29,810 nucleotides of DNA from Acidobacteriota bacterium (GCA_005778315.1 SXOW01000513.1:1-29810), one strand, 5' to 3'. Shown: positions 15,603 through 24,377, counted from the stretch's first letter. Translations and numbers: made by a program. The notes: a model not told the origin generated them from the letters alone.

Positions 15603-17290
15603 GGTCGCTCTACCGCCGTCGGATCCCACCGCAGGTAATTGGGCACGGTCACCAGCAGATGTGCCCGCGCCCGGAGTGGGCCTTCGGACCCGGCATAGGT
15701 GCCCACCACCCACACGTCGCCGACATTGTTCCGATTCCCGCTGCGCTCGACATTCGGACCGTCTTCCGCAGGCGTAAACCGGCCCTGGCCGTCGATCGCG
15801 CCGACATACCTGCGGTCGTCATCCCCGAACGTCGTGGCGTACTCCTCCACGGTCCAGGTGACGTCGACGAGCCCGAGATCGAGATCGTCAGCCGTCTCCG
15901 CCTCGCCGTCCGGGCCATCGTGAAACGCACGCGCTTCGAATTGCTGGAACTGCTTCGGCACCCGCACCCCGCCGACACGCGCCATGCCCGCGTCCGGTGT
16001 GACGGCAATCCGGGACACGGTGTCGTAGACGGTGAGCGCATCGGCGAGCGCAGCCTGACCAAGGTAGAGATCCCGACGCCCGACGGCCGCATCTGCACCG
16101 ACACGTATCTCGGCCGTCACGAGATCAGGCGACGCGCTGGAGAGCCGTAGCACCTCCAGGCCCGGACCGAGATCCAAGTCTCCCGCAACCGCTGTCGCCA
16201 GATTCCCACCATGCAGCTGCAGCGAGGCCGTCTGCCCCACCTGGACCGCGGCCGGGTAGACCCCGGTGACAAGGGGGGCCGCCCCAACCCGACTCAGCGC
16301 CACATCAAGGCCGATCTCGTCGTAGCCACCCGTAAACCAGCGCCCGCGCATGGCCTGCCAGTCGCGGTCGACAAACATGACTTCGCGGAGCCCGTCGGGA
16401 TCGGCCGCAGTGGCCTCAGCAGCGCCTTCGAATGAGCGTCCCCGCCATTGGAAACCGGTGTAGACCACCGCGCGCCCCGTCCGCTCCACCTGCCGGCCGG
16501 TACGCGCGTAGACGTATCGGGTCTGGGTCGTAAATTCGTCGTCGGCACCGGGCAGGGCGGCGATGGTGACCTGACCATGTACGGCCCCGAGCCCCGGTGC
16601 ATGGCCCGTCAGCGCCCACGTGCCCGCGATTCTGGGCGGGCGCATCGTGGCTGACCAGGCAGACCACTCCGGCGAGTCCAGCGGAAAACGCTCGGTCAGA
16701 TGCGTGACGGCGTAGTCGACGGGCTGAGGCTCGTCGCTCTCACCTGACCGACGAAACGCCTGGAAGTCGGTAAAGGGGTAATACCCTTGATGCATGGCCG
16801 TGACGAGTCGCCACTCCTCGGCGGTCCGGCGCTGGCTCATGATCCGCCCCATCGAATGGCAGGTGGTGCAGGTCTGGTGAACGTCAGCGTCCTCGTAGGG
16901 CTGGTCGTCGGTGCGCCGCTCGGCTTCGAACGCGGCTGGTATCGCCTCTTCAGGCGCCAATCCAAGATTGTTGGCGAGGTAGCGCACGACCTCGCGCGCC
17001 ACCTCCGGCGTGATCGCCACCTCATTCAACATCACCATCCGACGGATGGTCTGCTGCCACCCCTCGGGGGTGGTGCGGCGGAAAGATATTCGGGACAAGC
17101 GCCCCTGGTCGTCCGCACGGTGGCAGGACCCGCAGGCCTGGCGCACGGCCTCGTCGGCGATCGGGATACCGCTATCAGCGGCGTCCGCGGCTGGCTGCGC
17201 TCCCGCCAGGGCCGGTGCGGTCACGGCCAGAGTGAGGGCGGCCCCGGTCAACAGCCGGCGAACGGCGGACATGAGGGGTAGCAGGCGCAT
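15599..17290 (-). CDS. qhpA: Quinohemoprotein amine dehydrogenase, alpha subunit (diheme)
   Basis: A 563-residue periplasmic subunit carrying the two c-type haems that take electrons from CTQ. A signal peptide (LLTGAALTLAVTAPALAGAQ) precedes haem site 1, CGSCH (residues 53-57), and haem site 2, CTTCHSMGR (from residue 141). Between them, EGWQQTIRRMVMLN provides methionines, one of which could be the sixth haem ligand. The remaining 380 residues are beta-rich (GTWALTGHAPGLGAVHGQVT, VTGVYPAAVQVGQTASLQLH, VTWTVEEYATTFGDDD), as expected for the three C-terminal barrel and Ig-like domains. Export and cytochrome c maturation are required. The start at 17290 has a second in-frame ATG six codons in and no clear Shine-Dalgarno sequence. 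It follows qhpG by 59 bases and overlaps qhpD by four. Confidence 0.93.
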   Translation of the reverse strand: MRLLPLMSAVRRLLTGAALTLAVTAPALAGAQPAADAADSGIPIADEAVRQACGSCHRADDQGRLSRISFRRTTPEGWQQTIRRMVMLNEVAITPEVAREVVRYLANNLGLAPEEAIPAAFEAERRTDDQPYEDADVHQTCTTCHSMGRIMSQRRTAEEWRLVTAMHQGYYPFTDFQAFRRSGESDEPQPVDYAVTHLTERFPLDSPEWSAWSATMRPPRIAGTWALTGHAPGLGAVHGQVTIAALPGADDEFTTQTRYVYARTGRQVERTGRAVVYTGFQWRGRSFEGAAEATAADPDGLREVMFVDRDWQAMRGRWFTGGYDEIGLDVALSRVGAAPLVTGVYPAAVQVGQTASLQLHGGNLATAVAGDLDLGPGLEVLRLSSASPDLVTAEIRVGADAAVGRRDLYLGQAALADALTVYDTVSRIAVTPDAGMARVGGVRVPKQFQQFEARAFHDGPDGEAETADDLDLGLVDVTWTVEEYATTFGDDDRRYVGAIDGQGRFTPAEDGPNVERSGNRNNVGDVWVVGTYAGSEGPLRARAHLLVTVPNYLRWDPTAVERP

Positions 17291-17349
17291 AGGCGACGCG
17301 TCAGGTCCGTGCGTGAGCCCTTTGTAGCACAGGTCGGGGGTGAGCGTCT

Positions 17350-18930
17350 CTACAAACCGCCCGTCTCATGCACCAGCACACCCTTGGCGACCAACACCGA
17401 CAGCGCGCCCAGAAAGTCGGGCAGACTGACGGGCGGACAACACCGGATATACGCCTCGAACAGGTCCGGCACCTGCTCGTGGTCCGGCGCCAGCGCCACG
17501 AGACGCACCAGGTCGATGTCGCGCAGGAATCGGATCCCCCTCCCATTCAAGGGCCAGGTCGGCAGCACAAGCCGATCTTCGAGCACCACCTCTCGCTCCC
17601 GCAACGCCGGTTTCGCTTCCATCCGCACCTGATCGCCACGTCGCAACCTGATCCGGGGGGCCCGGCGCAGCCCATCGAACGCAGCGAGCACGCCGGGGTC
17701 GTCGCGCAGCGAGGCCACGTCCAGATCCGCGGACGGACCACGGTCATCCACGACCTCCCCCACACCCGCGCGTCCAGTCCAGAACGGGTGCACGTGGCGT
17801 TCGGCTGCCTCCGCGAAGAACGTCGATGCCTGCGTGACCGACGCCGCGTGAATCTCCTGCTCTCGCGCCGTGAACAGGTCTAGCGCCACACCGGCAAGCG
17901 AGGCGTTGGTCAGCGACGTATGCACGACGACCGCGGCCAGCCAGGCTGATGCCAGCGCCTTCTTGACGCCGTACGACGACAGCGGGTCGATGAAGGAGGC
18001 GGCATCCCCGACCAGCAGCACGCCGGGACCCCCGCCGGCATGCGCGTGATACAAGGACGCGTCGCACCCCCTCGGCGGGTTCGCGCGGGTCGCGTCCCGA
18101 AGGAGCCCTCGGAGCGCTACCGTCTTGGCCACCTCTCGTTCGTATCGGGACAGCAGCGCCCGGGCGCCGCCCATGTCAGTCGTTCGTGGGTCCACCATGA
18201 CCGTGACGTACCGTTGAGAGCGCGTCACCGGAACCGACCATGCCCAGCCGTCCGCATAGGTCTCGACCACGGTGTGGCTGGGGTCGGGCAGTCCCCAGCC
18301 GCCATCTCGGGTCCATGTCGCTGCGAGTGCGAGCGTGGCACCGGCAGGGTCGGCAACCCGGTAGCCGCGTCGGGCCACGACCCCGGCCCGACCGGAGCAG
18401 TCGAGCACAAATGCGGTCGCCACCGTATGGCGCTGCTGGTCGCGGGTGACATAGTCGACCGTGGACACAGAGGGCCCGGGACGACCACTGGCCGCCGCGA
18501 GCCGCACGTCCCGCACAGACGCGTCGGGCACGATCTCCGCCCCCGCGGCGCCCGCGAGCCGCAGGAGCAGGGCATCGAACTCACGGCGTTCGACTTGCCA
18601 GCCGGCGGTGCCGCTGGCAAAGGCGGCCGTGCGCGTCGCCTCTTCACCCCACCACACCGTATTTCCGGTACACCGCAGGAACCCGGCCGCATTGATGGCC
18701 TGAGTGACGCCCAGCAGATCGAACAGCCGCTCGCAACTGGGCGGAAGGGATTCGCCGAGCGACCGGGACGGATCAGCGGCGCGGGTGACCACCCGCACCG
18801 AGTGCCCCCACAGGGACAGGAGACGCGCAGCGGCCGCCCCGGCCGGTCCACCACCGATCACGACCGCGTCGAACGGTTCCCTCACCACCCGCGCATTGTG
18901 CCCTGTGTGCTGCGGCCAAACCAGCTGCAC
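17350..18930 (-). CDS. qhpG: FAD-dependent monooxygenase for QhpC tryptophan oxidation
   Basis: A flavoprotein monooxygenase that in Paracoccus hydroxylates the QhpC tryptophan on the way to CTQ. From the GTG at 18930 it is 526 residues; a GTG at 18888 would give 512 and a more typical start just before the FAD motif. Visible are AVVIGGGPAGAAAARLL (FAD/Rossmann), SLGESLPPSCERLFDLLG, AFVLDCSGRAGVVARRGYR, and the second FAD motif LLVGDAASFIDPLSSYGVKK, all characteristic of tryptophan-halogenase-like / group A monooxygenases. A C-terminal segment of about 100 residues (VEDRLVLPTWPLNGRGIRFL, FLGALSVLVAKGVLVHE) resembles a small winged-helix or peptide-binding domain. It is the first gene of the minus-strand qhp unit and diverges from qhpF. 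Identity rests on the cluster as much as on its motifs. Confidence 0.9.
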   Translation of the reverse strand: MQLVWPQHTGHNARVVREPFDAVVIGGGPAGAAAARLLSLWGHSVRVVTRAADPSRSLGESLPPSCERLFDLLGVTQAINAAGFLRCTGNTVWWGEEATRTAAFASGTAGWQVERREFDALLLRLAGAAGAEIVPDASVRDVRLAAASGRPGPSVSTVDYVTRDQQRHTVATAFVLDCSGRAGVVARRGYRVADPAGATLALAATWTRDGGWGLPDPSHTVVETYADGWAWSVPVTRSQRYVTVMVDPRTTDMGGARALLSRYEREVAKTVALRGLLRDATRANPPRGCDASLYHAHAGGGPGVLLVGDAASFIDPLSSYGVKKALASAWLAAVVVHTSLTNASLAGVALDLFTAREQEIHAASVTQASTFFAEAAERHVHPFWTGRAGVGEVVDDRGPSADLDVASLRDDPGVLAAFDGLRRAPRIRLRRGDQVRMEAKPALREREVVLEDRLVLPTWPLNGRGIRFLRDIDLVRLVALAPDHEQVPDLFEAYIRCCPPVSLPDFLGALSVLVAKGVLVHETGGL

Positions 18931-18992
18931 GGGTTTCCACTACAATCCCCTCCGACCACCTGGCACACTCTTGAGCCGATCGGATCTATCTA
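18931..18992. promoter_or_regulatory. Divergent qhp promoter region
   Basis: The 62 bases between qhpG and qhpF hold overlapping -10-like hexamers in opposite directions: plus-strand TACAAT at 18941-18946 and minus-strand TGTAGT at 18938-18943. The minus element would place transcription start at the GTG of qhpG. No -35 box or clear operator palindrome was recognised, and both halves of the biogenesis pathway would be controlled from here. Confidence 0.4.
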
Positions 18993-20735
18993 TTGATCGA
19001 TCCACACTTTCGCCGCGCGCTGACCTACTTGACCCCGTACTGGGGTCGGTTGACCCTGGTTCTGGGGCTCAGCCTTGTCTCAACGGCGGCGTCGCTCCTC
19101 GTTCCCCTCCTCTCCCGATGGCTCGTCGACGACGCCATTCTCGGCGGCGACCGTGGCGCACTCCGAACCGTCGTGGTCTCGTTTGTCGGGGTCACCGCGC
19201 TCGGATTCGGGCTCAACGTCTGGAGCGGGCTCCGGTACACGCGGGTGTCCGCGGACATCCTCTTCGATATGCGGCTGGCGCTCTACCGCCACCTGCAGAC
19301 ACTCTCGCCGCGCTTCTACGCCCGAACCCGGTTTGGCGACATCATGTCGCGCCTCAATACCGATATCGGGGAGATTCAGCGGGTCGCGGCTGAGGTCGTC
19401 CTGGCGTGGGTGGGCAACGTCCTCTTCCTGGTCGGGGCGGTCGGCATGCTCGCGGTGCTCGACCTGCGACTCTTCCTGGTCGGGGTCGCCCTGTTGCCGG
19501 TCAGCGTGTGGGCGCTTGTGCACTATCGGCGTCGTCTCGAAGGTCGCGTGGCCACACTCCGTGACCGGAGCGCGGATATTGGCAGTTTCCTCATCGAGAC
19601 ACTCCAGGCCGTCAAGCTGGTGGTCACCGCGAACGCCCAGGAGCGCGAGGTCCGTCGATTCAAAGAGCGCAACGCCGAGTTCATTGACGCGTTGATGGCC
19701 ATGCAGTGGACCAGCTATCTCTCGGGAGGCCTGCCGGGTGCGGTGCTCTCAGGCAGTTCCGCGCTGGTGTTTTTCTACGGTGGTCTACGGGTCATCGACG
19801 ACACCCTCACGCTCGGGACGCTGGTGGCGTTCATGGCGTACCAGATGCGATTGTTCGGGCCGGTCCAGGCCCTCATGGGGCTCTACACGAGCCTGGCGAC
19901 GGTTCGAGTCTCGCTGCGGCGGGTCCACGAGATTCTGGACGTTGCGCCGGAAGTGGTCGACCCCGCCACGCCGACCGTGCTCTCGTCGGTGCGTGGTGAG
20001 GTGCAGCTGGACGACGTCAGCCTCTCGTTCGACCGTGGCGCGCCCGTGCTGGAACATGTGAGCGTCCGCGTCGCGCCCGGTGAGTGCCTGGCGATAGTGG
20101 GTCCGAGCGGAGGCGGCAAGAGCACGGTCGCGGACCTCGTGTTGCGTCTCGTCGACCCCGACGACGGATGTGTGCGGCTGGACGGGCACGACCTGCGGAC
20201 CCTGCGGCTGTCAGACCTCCGGTCCCACATCGCGTTGGTGGACCAGGAACCGTCGATGTTTCATGCGTCGGTCGCAGACAACATCCGCTACGCACGGCCC
20301 GACGCGACGGACGCGGCACTGCACGCAGCGGTGCAGGCCGCCGGGCTGGAGGCGTTCATCGCGAGGTTGCCAGACGGCCTGGACACGACGGTGGGGGAAC
20401 GGGGTGCCGCCTTCTCCGCCGGAGAGCGGCAGCGGGTCGCGGTAGCCAGAGCGTTGCTGGCCGACCCCGCAGTACTCGTACTCGACGAAGCAACCGCAGC
20501 GCTCGACCCGGAGTCTGAGCGGCGGATCATCGATGGTTACGAGGCGGTGATGCGGGGGCGCACGACTATTCTCATTACCCACCGGGCGTCGGTGGCGAGG
20601 CGCGCCGACCGGGTTGTCGTGCTCGACGGCGCGCGCATTGTAGAGGCAGGGGTACCAGGTGAGCTGGTCGAGCGGCCAAGCCGCTTCGCCGACCTCTTCG
20701 CGGTCCATGCGGCTGGGAGCACCGAACAAGGATGA
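18993..20735 (+). CDS. qhpF: ABC transporter exporting matured QhpC (TMD-NBD fusion)
   Basis: A 580-residue half-transporter with fused membrane and ATPase domains, expected to act as a homodimer moving modified QhpC across the inner membrane. The TTG at 18993 is the best start seen, giving IDPHFRRALTYLTPYWGRLT before the first helix; no Shine-Dalgarno is obvious. Six hydrophobic segments lie within residues 18-300. The nucleotide-binding domain has Walker A GPSGGGKS (about 370-377), a Q-loop in LVDQEPSMFHASVADNIRYA, a signature motif altered to FSAGERQR (about 474), Walker B VLVLDEATAALD (about 495) and the switch histidine in ILITHRAS. The stop overlaps the qhpE start as ATGA. Membership of the qhp system is inferred from this coupling; alone it would be called a lipid- or peptide-type ABC exporter. 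Confidence 0.9.
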   Translation: MIDPHFRRALTYLTPYWGRLTLVLGLSLVSTAASLLVPLLSRWLVDDAILGGDRGALRTVVVSFVGVTALGFGLNVWSGLRYTRVSADILFDMRLALYRHLQTLSPRFYARTRFGDIMSRLNTDIGEIQRVAAEVVLAWVGNVLFLVGAVGMLAVLDLRLFLVGVALLPVSVWALVHYRRRLEGRVATLRDRSADIGSFLIETLQAVKLVVTANAQEREVRRFKERNAEFIDALMAMQWTSYLSGGLPGAVLSGSSALVFFYGGLRVIDDTLTLGTLVAFMAYQMRLFGPVQALMGLYTSLATVRVSLRRVHEILDVAPEVVDPATPTVLSSVRGEVQLDDVSLSFDRGAPVLEHVSVRVAPGECLAIVGPSGGGKSTVADLVLRLVDPDDGCVRLDGHDLRTLRLSDLRSHIALVDQEPSMFHASVADNIRYARPDATDAALHAAVQAAGLEAFIARLPDGLDTTVGERGAAFSAGERQRVAVARALLADPAVLVLDEATAALDPESERRIIDGYEAVMRGRTTILITHRASVARRADRVVVLDGARIVEAGVPGELVERPSRFADLFAVHAAGSTEQG

Positions 20736-21412
20736 CGCGCACCGTCGACCGGCCGGTCCGGGTGGCCGTGATTGACAGTGGAGTCAATCCCGCCCACCCG
20801 CACATCGGCTCGGTGGCTGGGGGCGTCGCCATCGGCCCGGACGGCTCTACCCACCCGGACTACCTCGATCGGCTCGGACACGGGACGGCGGTGGCGGCCG
20901 CAATCAAGGAACGCGCGCCGGGAGTCGACCTGCTGGCGGTCAAGGTCTTTCACCTCGAACTCAGCGCGCCGGTCGACGCCCTCGTCGCCGCCATCGCGTG
21001 GTCCGCCGCACAGCAGGCTGACCTCATCAATCTCAGTCTAGGCACCGCAAATCCCGCGCACGCGTTGGTGTTGCAGGCCTCGGTGGACGCGGCCCGCCGC
21101 GCTGGGGCCCTGCTCGTCGCGGCCGCAACCTGCGACGGCGTGGACTACCTGCCGGGCGGGCTGGCCGGGGTGGTACCGGTCGAACTCGATTGGACGGGCC
21201 CGCGGCTTGAGGTCGTCGTATCGGCGTCGGCCGGCGCCACCGCCGCATGCCGCGCGTCAGGGTACGCGAGGCCCATGCCTGGGGTATCCCCCGAAAGGAA
21301 TCTGAAGGGGATCAGTTTCGCCGTCGCGAACACCACCGGTATCCTGGCGCGGAAACTCGCGGCTGGCGGCCACGCGACCGTCGCCACCGCACTGGACGCC
21401 CTGCGCCGCTAG
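20732..21412 (+). CDS. qhpE: Subtilisin-like protease removing the QhpC leader
   Basis: A small subtilase of 226 residues with no signal peptide or prodomain, matching the unusual cytoplasmic protease that in Paracoccus cleaves the QhpC leader after cross-linking. The catalytic triad is visible: Asp15 in VRVAVIDSGVNP, His50 in LGHGTAVAAAI, and Ser at about 195 in KGISFAVANTTG, where ordinary subtilisins have GTSMA. The oxyanion asparagine region is changed (AAATCDGVDYLPGG), and LINLSLGTANP is the substrate-strand motif. It is translationally coupled to qhpF by a four-base overlap, so the protease and exporter are made together, which fits cleavage and export as linked steps. It ends 12 bases before the convergent gene at 21425. 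Confidence 0.92.
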   Translation: MTRTVDRPVRVAVIDSGVNPAHPHIGSVAGGVAIGPDGSTHPDYLDRLGHGTAVAAAIKERAPGVDLLAVKVFHLELSAPVDALVAAIAWSAAQQADLINLSLGTANPAHALVLQASVDAARRAGALLVAAATCDGVDYLPGGLAGVVPVELDWTGPRLEVVVSASAGATAACRASGYARPMPGVSPERNLKGISFAVANTTGILARKLAAGGHATVATALDALRR

Positions 21413-21433
21413 CGCGTAGGGTCACTACCGCGC
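21412..21433. terminator. Hairpin spanning the stops of two convergent genes
   Basis: GCGCGTAG (21412-21419) pairs with CTA-c-CGCGC (21425-21433) with one bulged base and a five-base loop. It covers the last base of the qhpE stop and the stop of the minus-strand gene at 21425. Probably a shared bidirectional terminator; there is no U-tract. Confidence 0.45.
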
Positions 21434-22288
21434 GTCGCCCGCGCCGAACAGCACGGCGATATTCGTGGCCTGGCCGTCGTCTTTCGTGGCGGTGACATTG
21501 ACGGTGCCAGCCTCGCCGGTGGCGGAGATCAGCGCGACCTGGCTCGTGCCGCTCCGGTTGCTCGATTCGGTGGCAATCGTGAAACCGTTGCCCTCAAACG
21601 CCTCTCGATAGCGCTCCACTACCTGCTGCACCGTGTCGTTCGTCGTACCGGTGAGCAGCCCCGACTGGCCCTCGGCGGTCGTGGTCAGGTACCCCACTTG
21701 CGCGTCATCGCTCCCCGGATACACGGGCACCCAGTCAGGCAGTTCGTCCAAACTGATGTTCCCACCGATGCGTGAGGAACCATCCGGTCCGCTGAACGTC
21801 ACCCCCCCGGCAGGGGCGCCATCGGCTGCGGGCGCAGCCTCGCTGGCATCGACCGAAAAGTCGCCATCGCTGGTCGTCATGCTGAACCGGCCCTCCGCGA
21901 TATCCGCGAAGTTCAAGGTCGCCTCTTCACCGGTCTCCCTGTTCCGAAACGTGATGGTGCCTGCGTCTTCGTCGGTACTCAGCAATTCCAAGTCCGGATT
22001 CATGCGAATCGCGGTCTCGGCAAGTGTCCTCGCCGGGTTGCCCTCGAGACCTTCGACAAAGTCGGACAGACTTTGCTCCCCGGTCGCTTCCTCCAGGGCA
22101 CCGCGTCCCCAGTTGAAGATCGAGACCCCCAAGACCACCATGCCGACAACCATGAGGACCAAGACGCCGCCACACCCGATGGCCGCCCACGCCCATGGTG
22201 ACAACCCCTTCTTGGCCGGTTGAGAGCCCGGTGCGGGCGGTAGCGTGCTCGGGGAACCTGGAAGAGGTGGTGGCCCGGGGTTGGACAT
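21425..22288 (-). CDS. Single-pass membrane protein of unknown function
   Basis: A 287-residue protein. A Pro-rich cytoplasmic head (MSNPGPPPLPGSPSTLPPAP) is followed by one transmembrane helix at about residues 33-58 (WAWAAIGCGGVLVLMVVGMV) and an exported acidic domain. The middle has a beta-rich stretch around TITFRNRETGEEATLNFADI. After a low-complexity Ala-rich linker comes LPDWVPVYPGSDDAQVGYLT and then VVERYREAFEGNGF, a pattern I have seen in acidobacterial proteins of unknown function. The start is supported by GGAG eight bases upstream. It lies tail-to-tail with qhpE and downstream of the DUF6265 gene, with a hairpin between them. No enzyme motif was found. Confidence 0.75.
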   Translation of the reverse strand: MSNPGPPPLPGSPSTLPPAPGSQPAKKGLSPWAWAAIGCGGVLVLMVVGMVVLGVSIFNWGRGALEEATGEQSLSDFVEGLEGNPARTLAETAIRMNPDLELLSTDEDAGTITFRNRETGEEATLNFADIAEGRFSMTTSDGDFSVDASEAAPAADGAPAGGVTFSGPDGSSRIGGNISLDELPDWVPVYPGSDDAQVGYLTTTAEGQSGLLTGTTNDTVQQVVERYREAFEGNGFTIATESSNRSGTSQVALISATGEAGTVNVTATKDDGQATNIAVLFGAGDAR

Positions 22289-22335
22289 CGTCAGTTCTCC
22301 GGTGTACGAGTCAGTTTCCTACGTGACGAATCACA

Positions 22336-22363
22336 GGGGAGCCGACCTGTCGGCCGGCTCCTC
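22336..22363 (-). terminator. GC-rich hairpin downstream of the DUF6265 gene
   Basis: GGAGCCG (22338-22344) pairs with CGGCTCC (22355-22361), with two more base pairs inside a mismatch, weak outer pairs and a loop of four. It sits 15 bases after the DUF6265 stop and before the next minus-strand gene. Candidate terminator without a U-tract. Confidence 0.4.
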
Positions 22364-22377
22364 ACATGCAGTGCCCG

Positions 22378-22848
22378 CTAGTGGCCCTGTCGAGTCAGCG
22401 GAATATCGAACGCGCCGCGGGGCGTCTTGACGGAAATGGTGAACGTATCCCCAACGAGGCTGTAGCTGAGCTCGTCAAGACCGGCAACCTCGCCGTTGTT
22501 CTTGAAACTGACCGTCTTGTCGCCAATCGCGGTCAGGTTCATCACCTGGAAACCGTCGTACCGCGGCTCCATGCCGGGGTTCCATTGCTTGAGGCGCAGC
22601 ACGAGGGAATCGCCTGCTTCTTCGATGGAAATGAACTCCATCATATTCATGGTCCCGTCAGGTCCCATCCCCCTCACCAGGGAAGCGATGGAACCGCCTC
22701 TGGGCGGGGCCCAATTCTCTTCGAGGCTGTCGCTGCTGTAACGGCCAGTCATCCACGACAGGTCAGTGACCTTGGCCGACGGCCCCTGCGCCAGGGCGGG
22801 CACGGCCACGAGGAGCGTGAGAACGGACAGGACAAGCAAACGCCGCAT
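22378..22848 (-). CDS. Secreted DUF6265 family protein
   Basis: A 156-residue exported protein. The ATG at 22848 is preferred because GAAGGGAAG lies just upstream and a signal peptide follows at once (MRRLLVLSVLTLLVAVPALAQ); the frame is open another 20 codons without a better start. The mature part begins VTDLSWMTGRYSSDSLEENW, then APPRGGSIASLVRGMGPDG, MMEFISIEEAGDSLVLRLKQ and a C-terminal FTISVKTPRGAFDIPL. This is the block order of DUF6265, a small predicted lipocalin-like barrel of unknown function. It is downstream of the DUF1552 gene on the same strand, 142 bases away, so it probably has its own promoter. Confidence 0.78.
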   Translation of the reverse strand: MRRLLVLSVLTLLVAVPALAQGPSAKVTDLSWMTGRYSSDSLEENWAPPRGGSIASLVRGMGPDGTMNMMEFISIEEAGDSLVLRLKQWNPGMEPRYDGFQVMNLTAIGDKTVSFKNNGEVAGLDELSYSLVGDTFTISVKTPRGAFDIPLTRQGH

Positions 22849-22990
22849 GGCACTTCCCTTCAGAGTGGAGGACCGAATCGAGGCGTGGTGACCCCAGAGC
22901 CCCGACAACGCGCTTCATCACGAGGATGCCCGTATCGGACACCCGACGTCAAGCGGCTCCGAGACGATGCACGTATGCGAGATCCGGCCG

Positions 22991-24322
22991 CTACACACCC
23001 GACAGAAGCGGCAGTTCGCCCGTGCTATCGCCGAAGGCCTCGACGCTGACGCCGAACTTGTCCAGCAGACTCAGGGACAGATTCGCCAGCGGAGTACCCT
23101 TCGGATAGACCAGGTGGCGATTTCCCACGAGGCCGTTCTGGCGCCCGCCGACGACCACCACCGGCACGCTGTAGTTGTTGTGCGTGTTGCCGTCGCTCAT
23201 GCCCTTGCCGTAGAGCACCACGGTACTGTCCAACAGCGTCCCGTCGCCGTCCGGAATCGCCTGCAGCTTGTCCAGGTAATAGGCGAAGGTCTCGATGTGA
23301 TAGGTGTTCAACTTCGAGAACTCTTTCATCTTCTCCGGGTTGTTGCCGTGGTGCGACATGGAGTGGTGCGCTTCCGGGAGACCGATTTCGTCGTACGAGC
23401 GGTTGACATTCTCGCGCGCCATCATGAACGTCGTCACACGGGTCACATCGGCCTGGAAGGTCAAGACCTGCAGGTCGAACATCAACTCGGCGTACTCCCT
23501 GAACGTGTCCGGTACGCCGACCGGACGTTCTGGGAGATCGAAGTCGCGATTGGTGGACTCCGCGCGGCTGATGCGCTGTTCCACGTCCCGAATGGCGCCG
23601 AGATACTCGCTGAGTTTGTCCCGATCCGACCCGCCCAGCGTCCCCGACAGCTTTGCGATTTCCCGCGAGAGGCCGTCCAGAATGCTCCGGTCTTCCTGTA
23701 CACGAATCGCCCGCGCTTCCGCCGTGTCCCCCGATCCGAACAACCGCTCGAACACGAACCGCGGATTGGTCTCCGCCGGCAGCGGCATCGTAGGCGTCTT
23801 CCACGACAACGAATTCATATAGGCGCAGGCGTAGCCATGGTCGCAGGCGCCGACCACGTCATTCCGGTCAACCGACACCTCCAGCGACGACAATTTCGAG
23901 TCGCGGCAGATCCGTGCAGCAATGAGTTGATCGAGCGTCGTCCCGGCCTCGACATCCGCGCCCTCCGTTTGCTTGGGGTGCACCGAACTCATGAAGGCGG
24001 GGGCGGCGCGGGGATGCTGACCACCGGTGTCGCCCTGGTCGGTGGCCGGGTAGTTGTCCAGCCCTGTGAACACGAGCGTCCGGTTGCGGTAGGGCTCGAG
24101 TGGAGCGAGGGTCGGTGAGAACTGAAACCCCGTGCCCTCTGTCGGTGGCGTCCAGTCGAACATGTTCGCGCCATTGCCGACGTAGATCGCGGCAAACCGC
24201 GGCGTGCCCGGGGCCCGGGCCGACAGGGCCGGCACCATCGCGTCCAGGAATGGCAGGGCCACCGTGGCGCCCACACCCCGTAGAAAGGTCCGTCGGGGCA
24301 ACGTCATCTTCGTAATCACCAT
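22991..24322 (-). CDS. DUF1552 protein, Tat-exported
   Basis: A 443-residue protein of the DUF1552 family, which typically pairs with DUF1592 proteins in acidobacteria, planctomycetes and myxobacteria; its biochemical role is unknown. A twin-arginine signal is visible (LPRRTFLRGVGATVALPFLD, Arg10-Arg11 from the ATG at 24322). Family blocks are FAAIYVGNGANMFDW, TLVFTGLDNYPA, the cysteine pair in ACDHGYACAYMNSLSW, PRFVFERLFGSGD, and a C-terminal SMSHHGNNPEKMKEFSKLN. Tat export suggests it folds, possibly with a metal or cofactor, in the cytoplasm. The DUF1592 gene ends 55 bases upstream on the same strand. An in-frame start five codons further in is possible. Confidence 0.87.
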   Translation of the reverse strand: MVITKMTLPRRTFLRGVGATVALPFLDAMVPALSARAPGTPRFAAIYVGNGANMFDWTPPTEGTGFQFSPTLAPLEPYRNRTLVFTGLDNYPATDQGDTGGQHPRAAPAFMSSVHPKQTEGADVEAGTTLDQLIAARICRDSKLSSLEVSVDRNDVVGACDHGYACAYMNSLSWKTPTMPLPAETNPRFVFERLFGSGDTAEARAIRVQEDRSILDGLSREIAKLSGTLGGSDRDKLSEYLGAIRDVEQRISRAESTNRDFDLPERPVGVPDTFREYAELMFDLQVLTFQADVTRVTTFMMARENVNRSYDEIGLPEAHHSMSHHGNNPEKMKEFSKLNTYHIETFAYYLDKLQAIPDGDGTLLDSTVVLYGKGMSDGNTHNNYSVPVVVVGGRQNGLVGNRHLVYPKGTPLANLSLSLLDKFGVSVEAFGDSTGELPLLSGV

Positions 24323-24377
24323 GAGCAACCGCCTCTCATACTTGGCCGACAAGTCAGCCGTTCACAACCTCAGCTCC

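Noticed and set aside
13334..15638. Two long plus-strand frames opposite qhpB, qhpC and qhpD
   Set aside because: They are antisense to firmly identified genes and translate to unstructured Arg/His-rich sequence.
22366..24118. Long open frames on the plus strand opposite the DUF6265 and DUF1552 genes
   Set aside because: They are shadows caused by high GC at third positions: composition is His/Arg/Pro-rich, there is no motif or ribosome binding site, and the opposite strand carries clear families.
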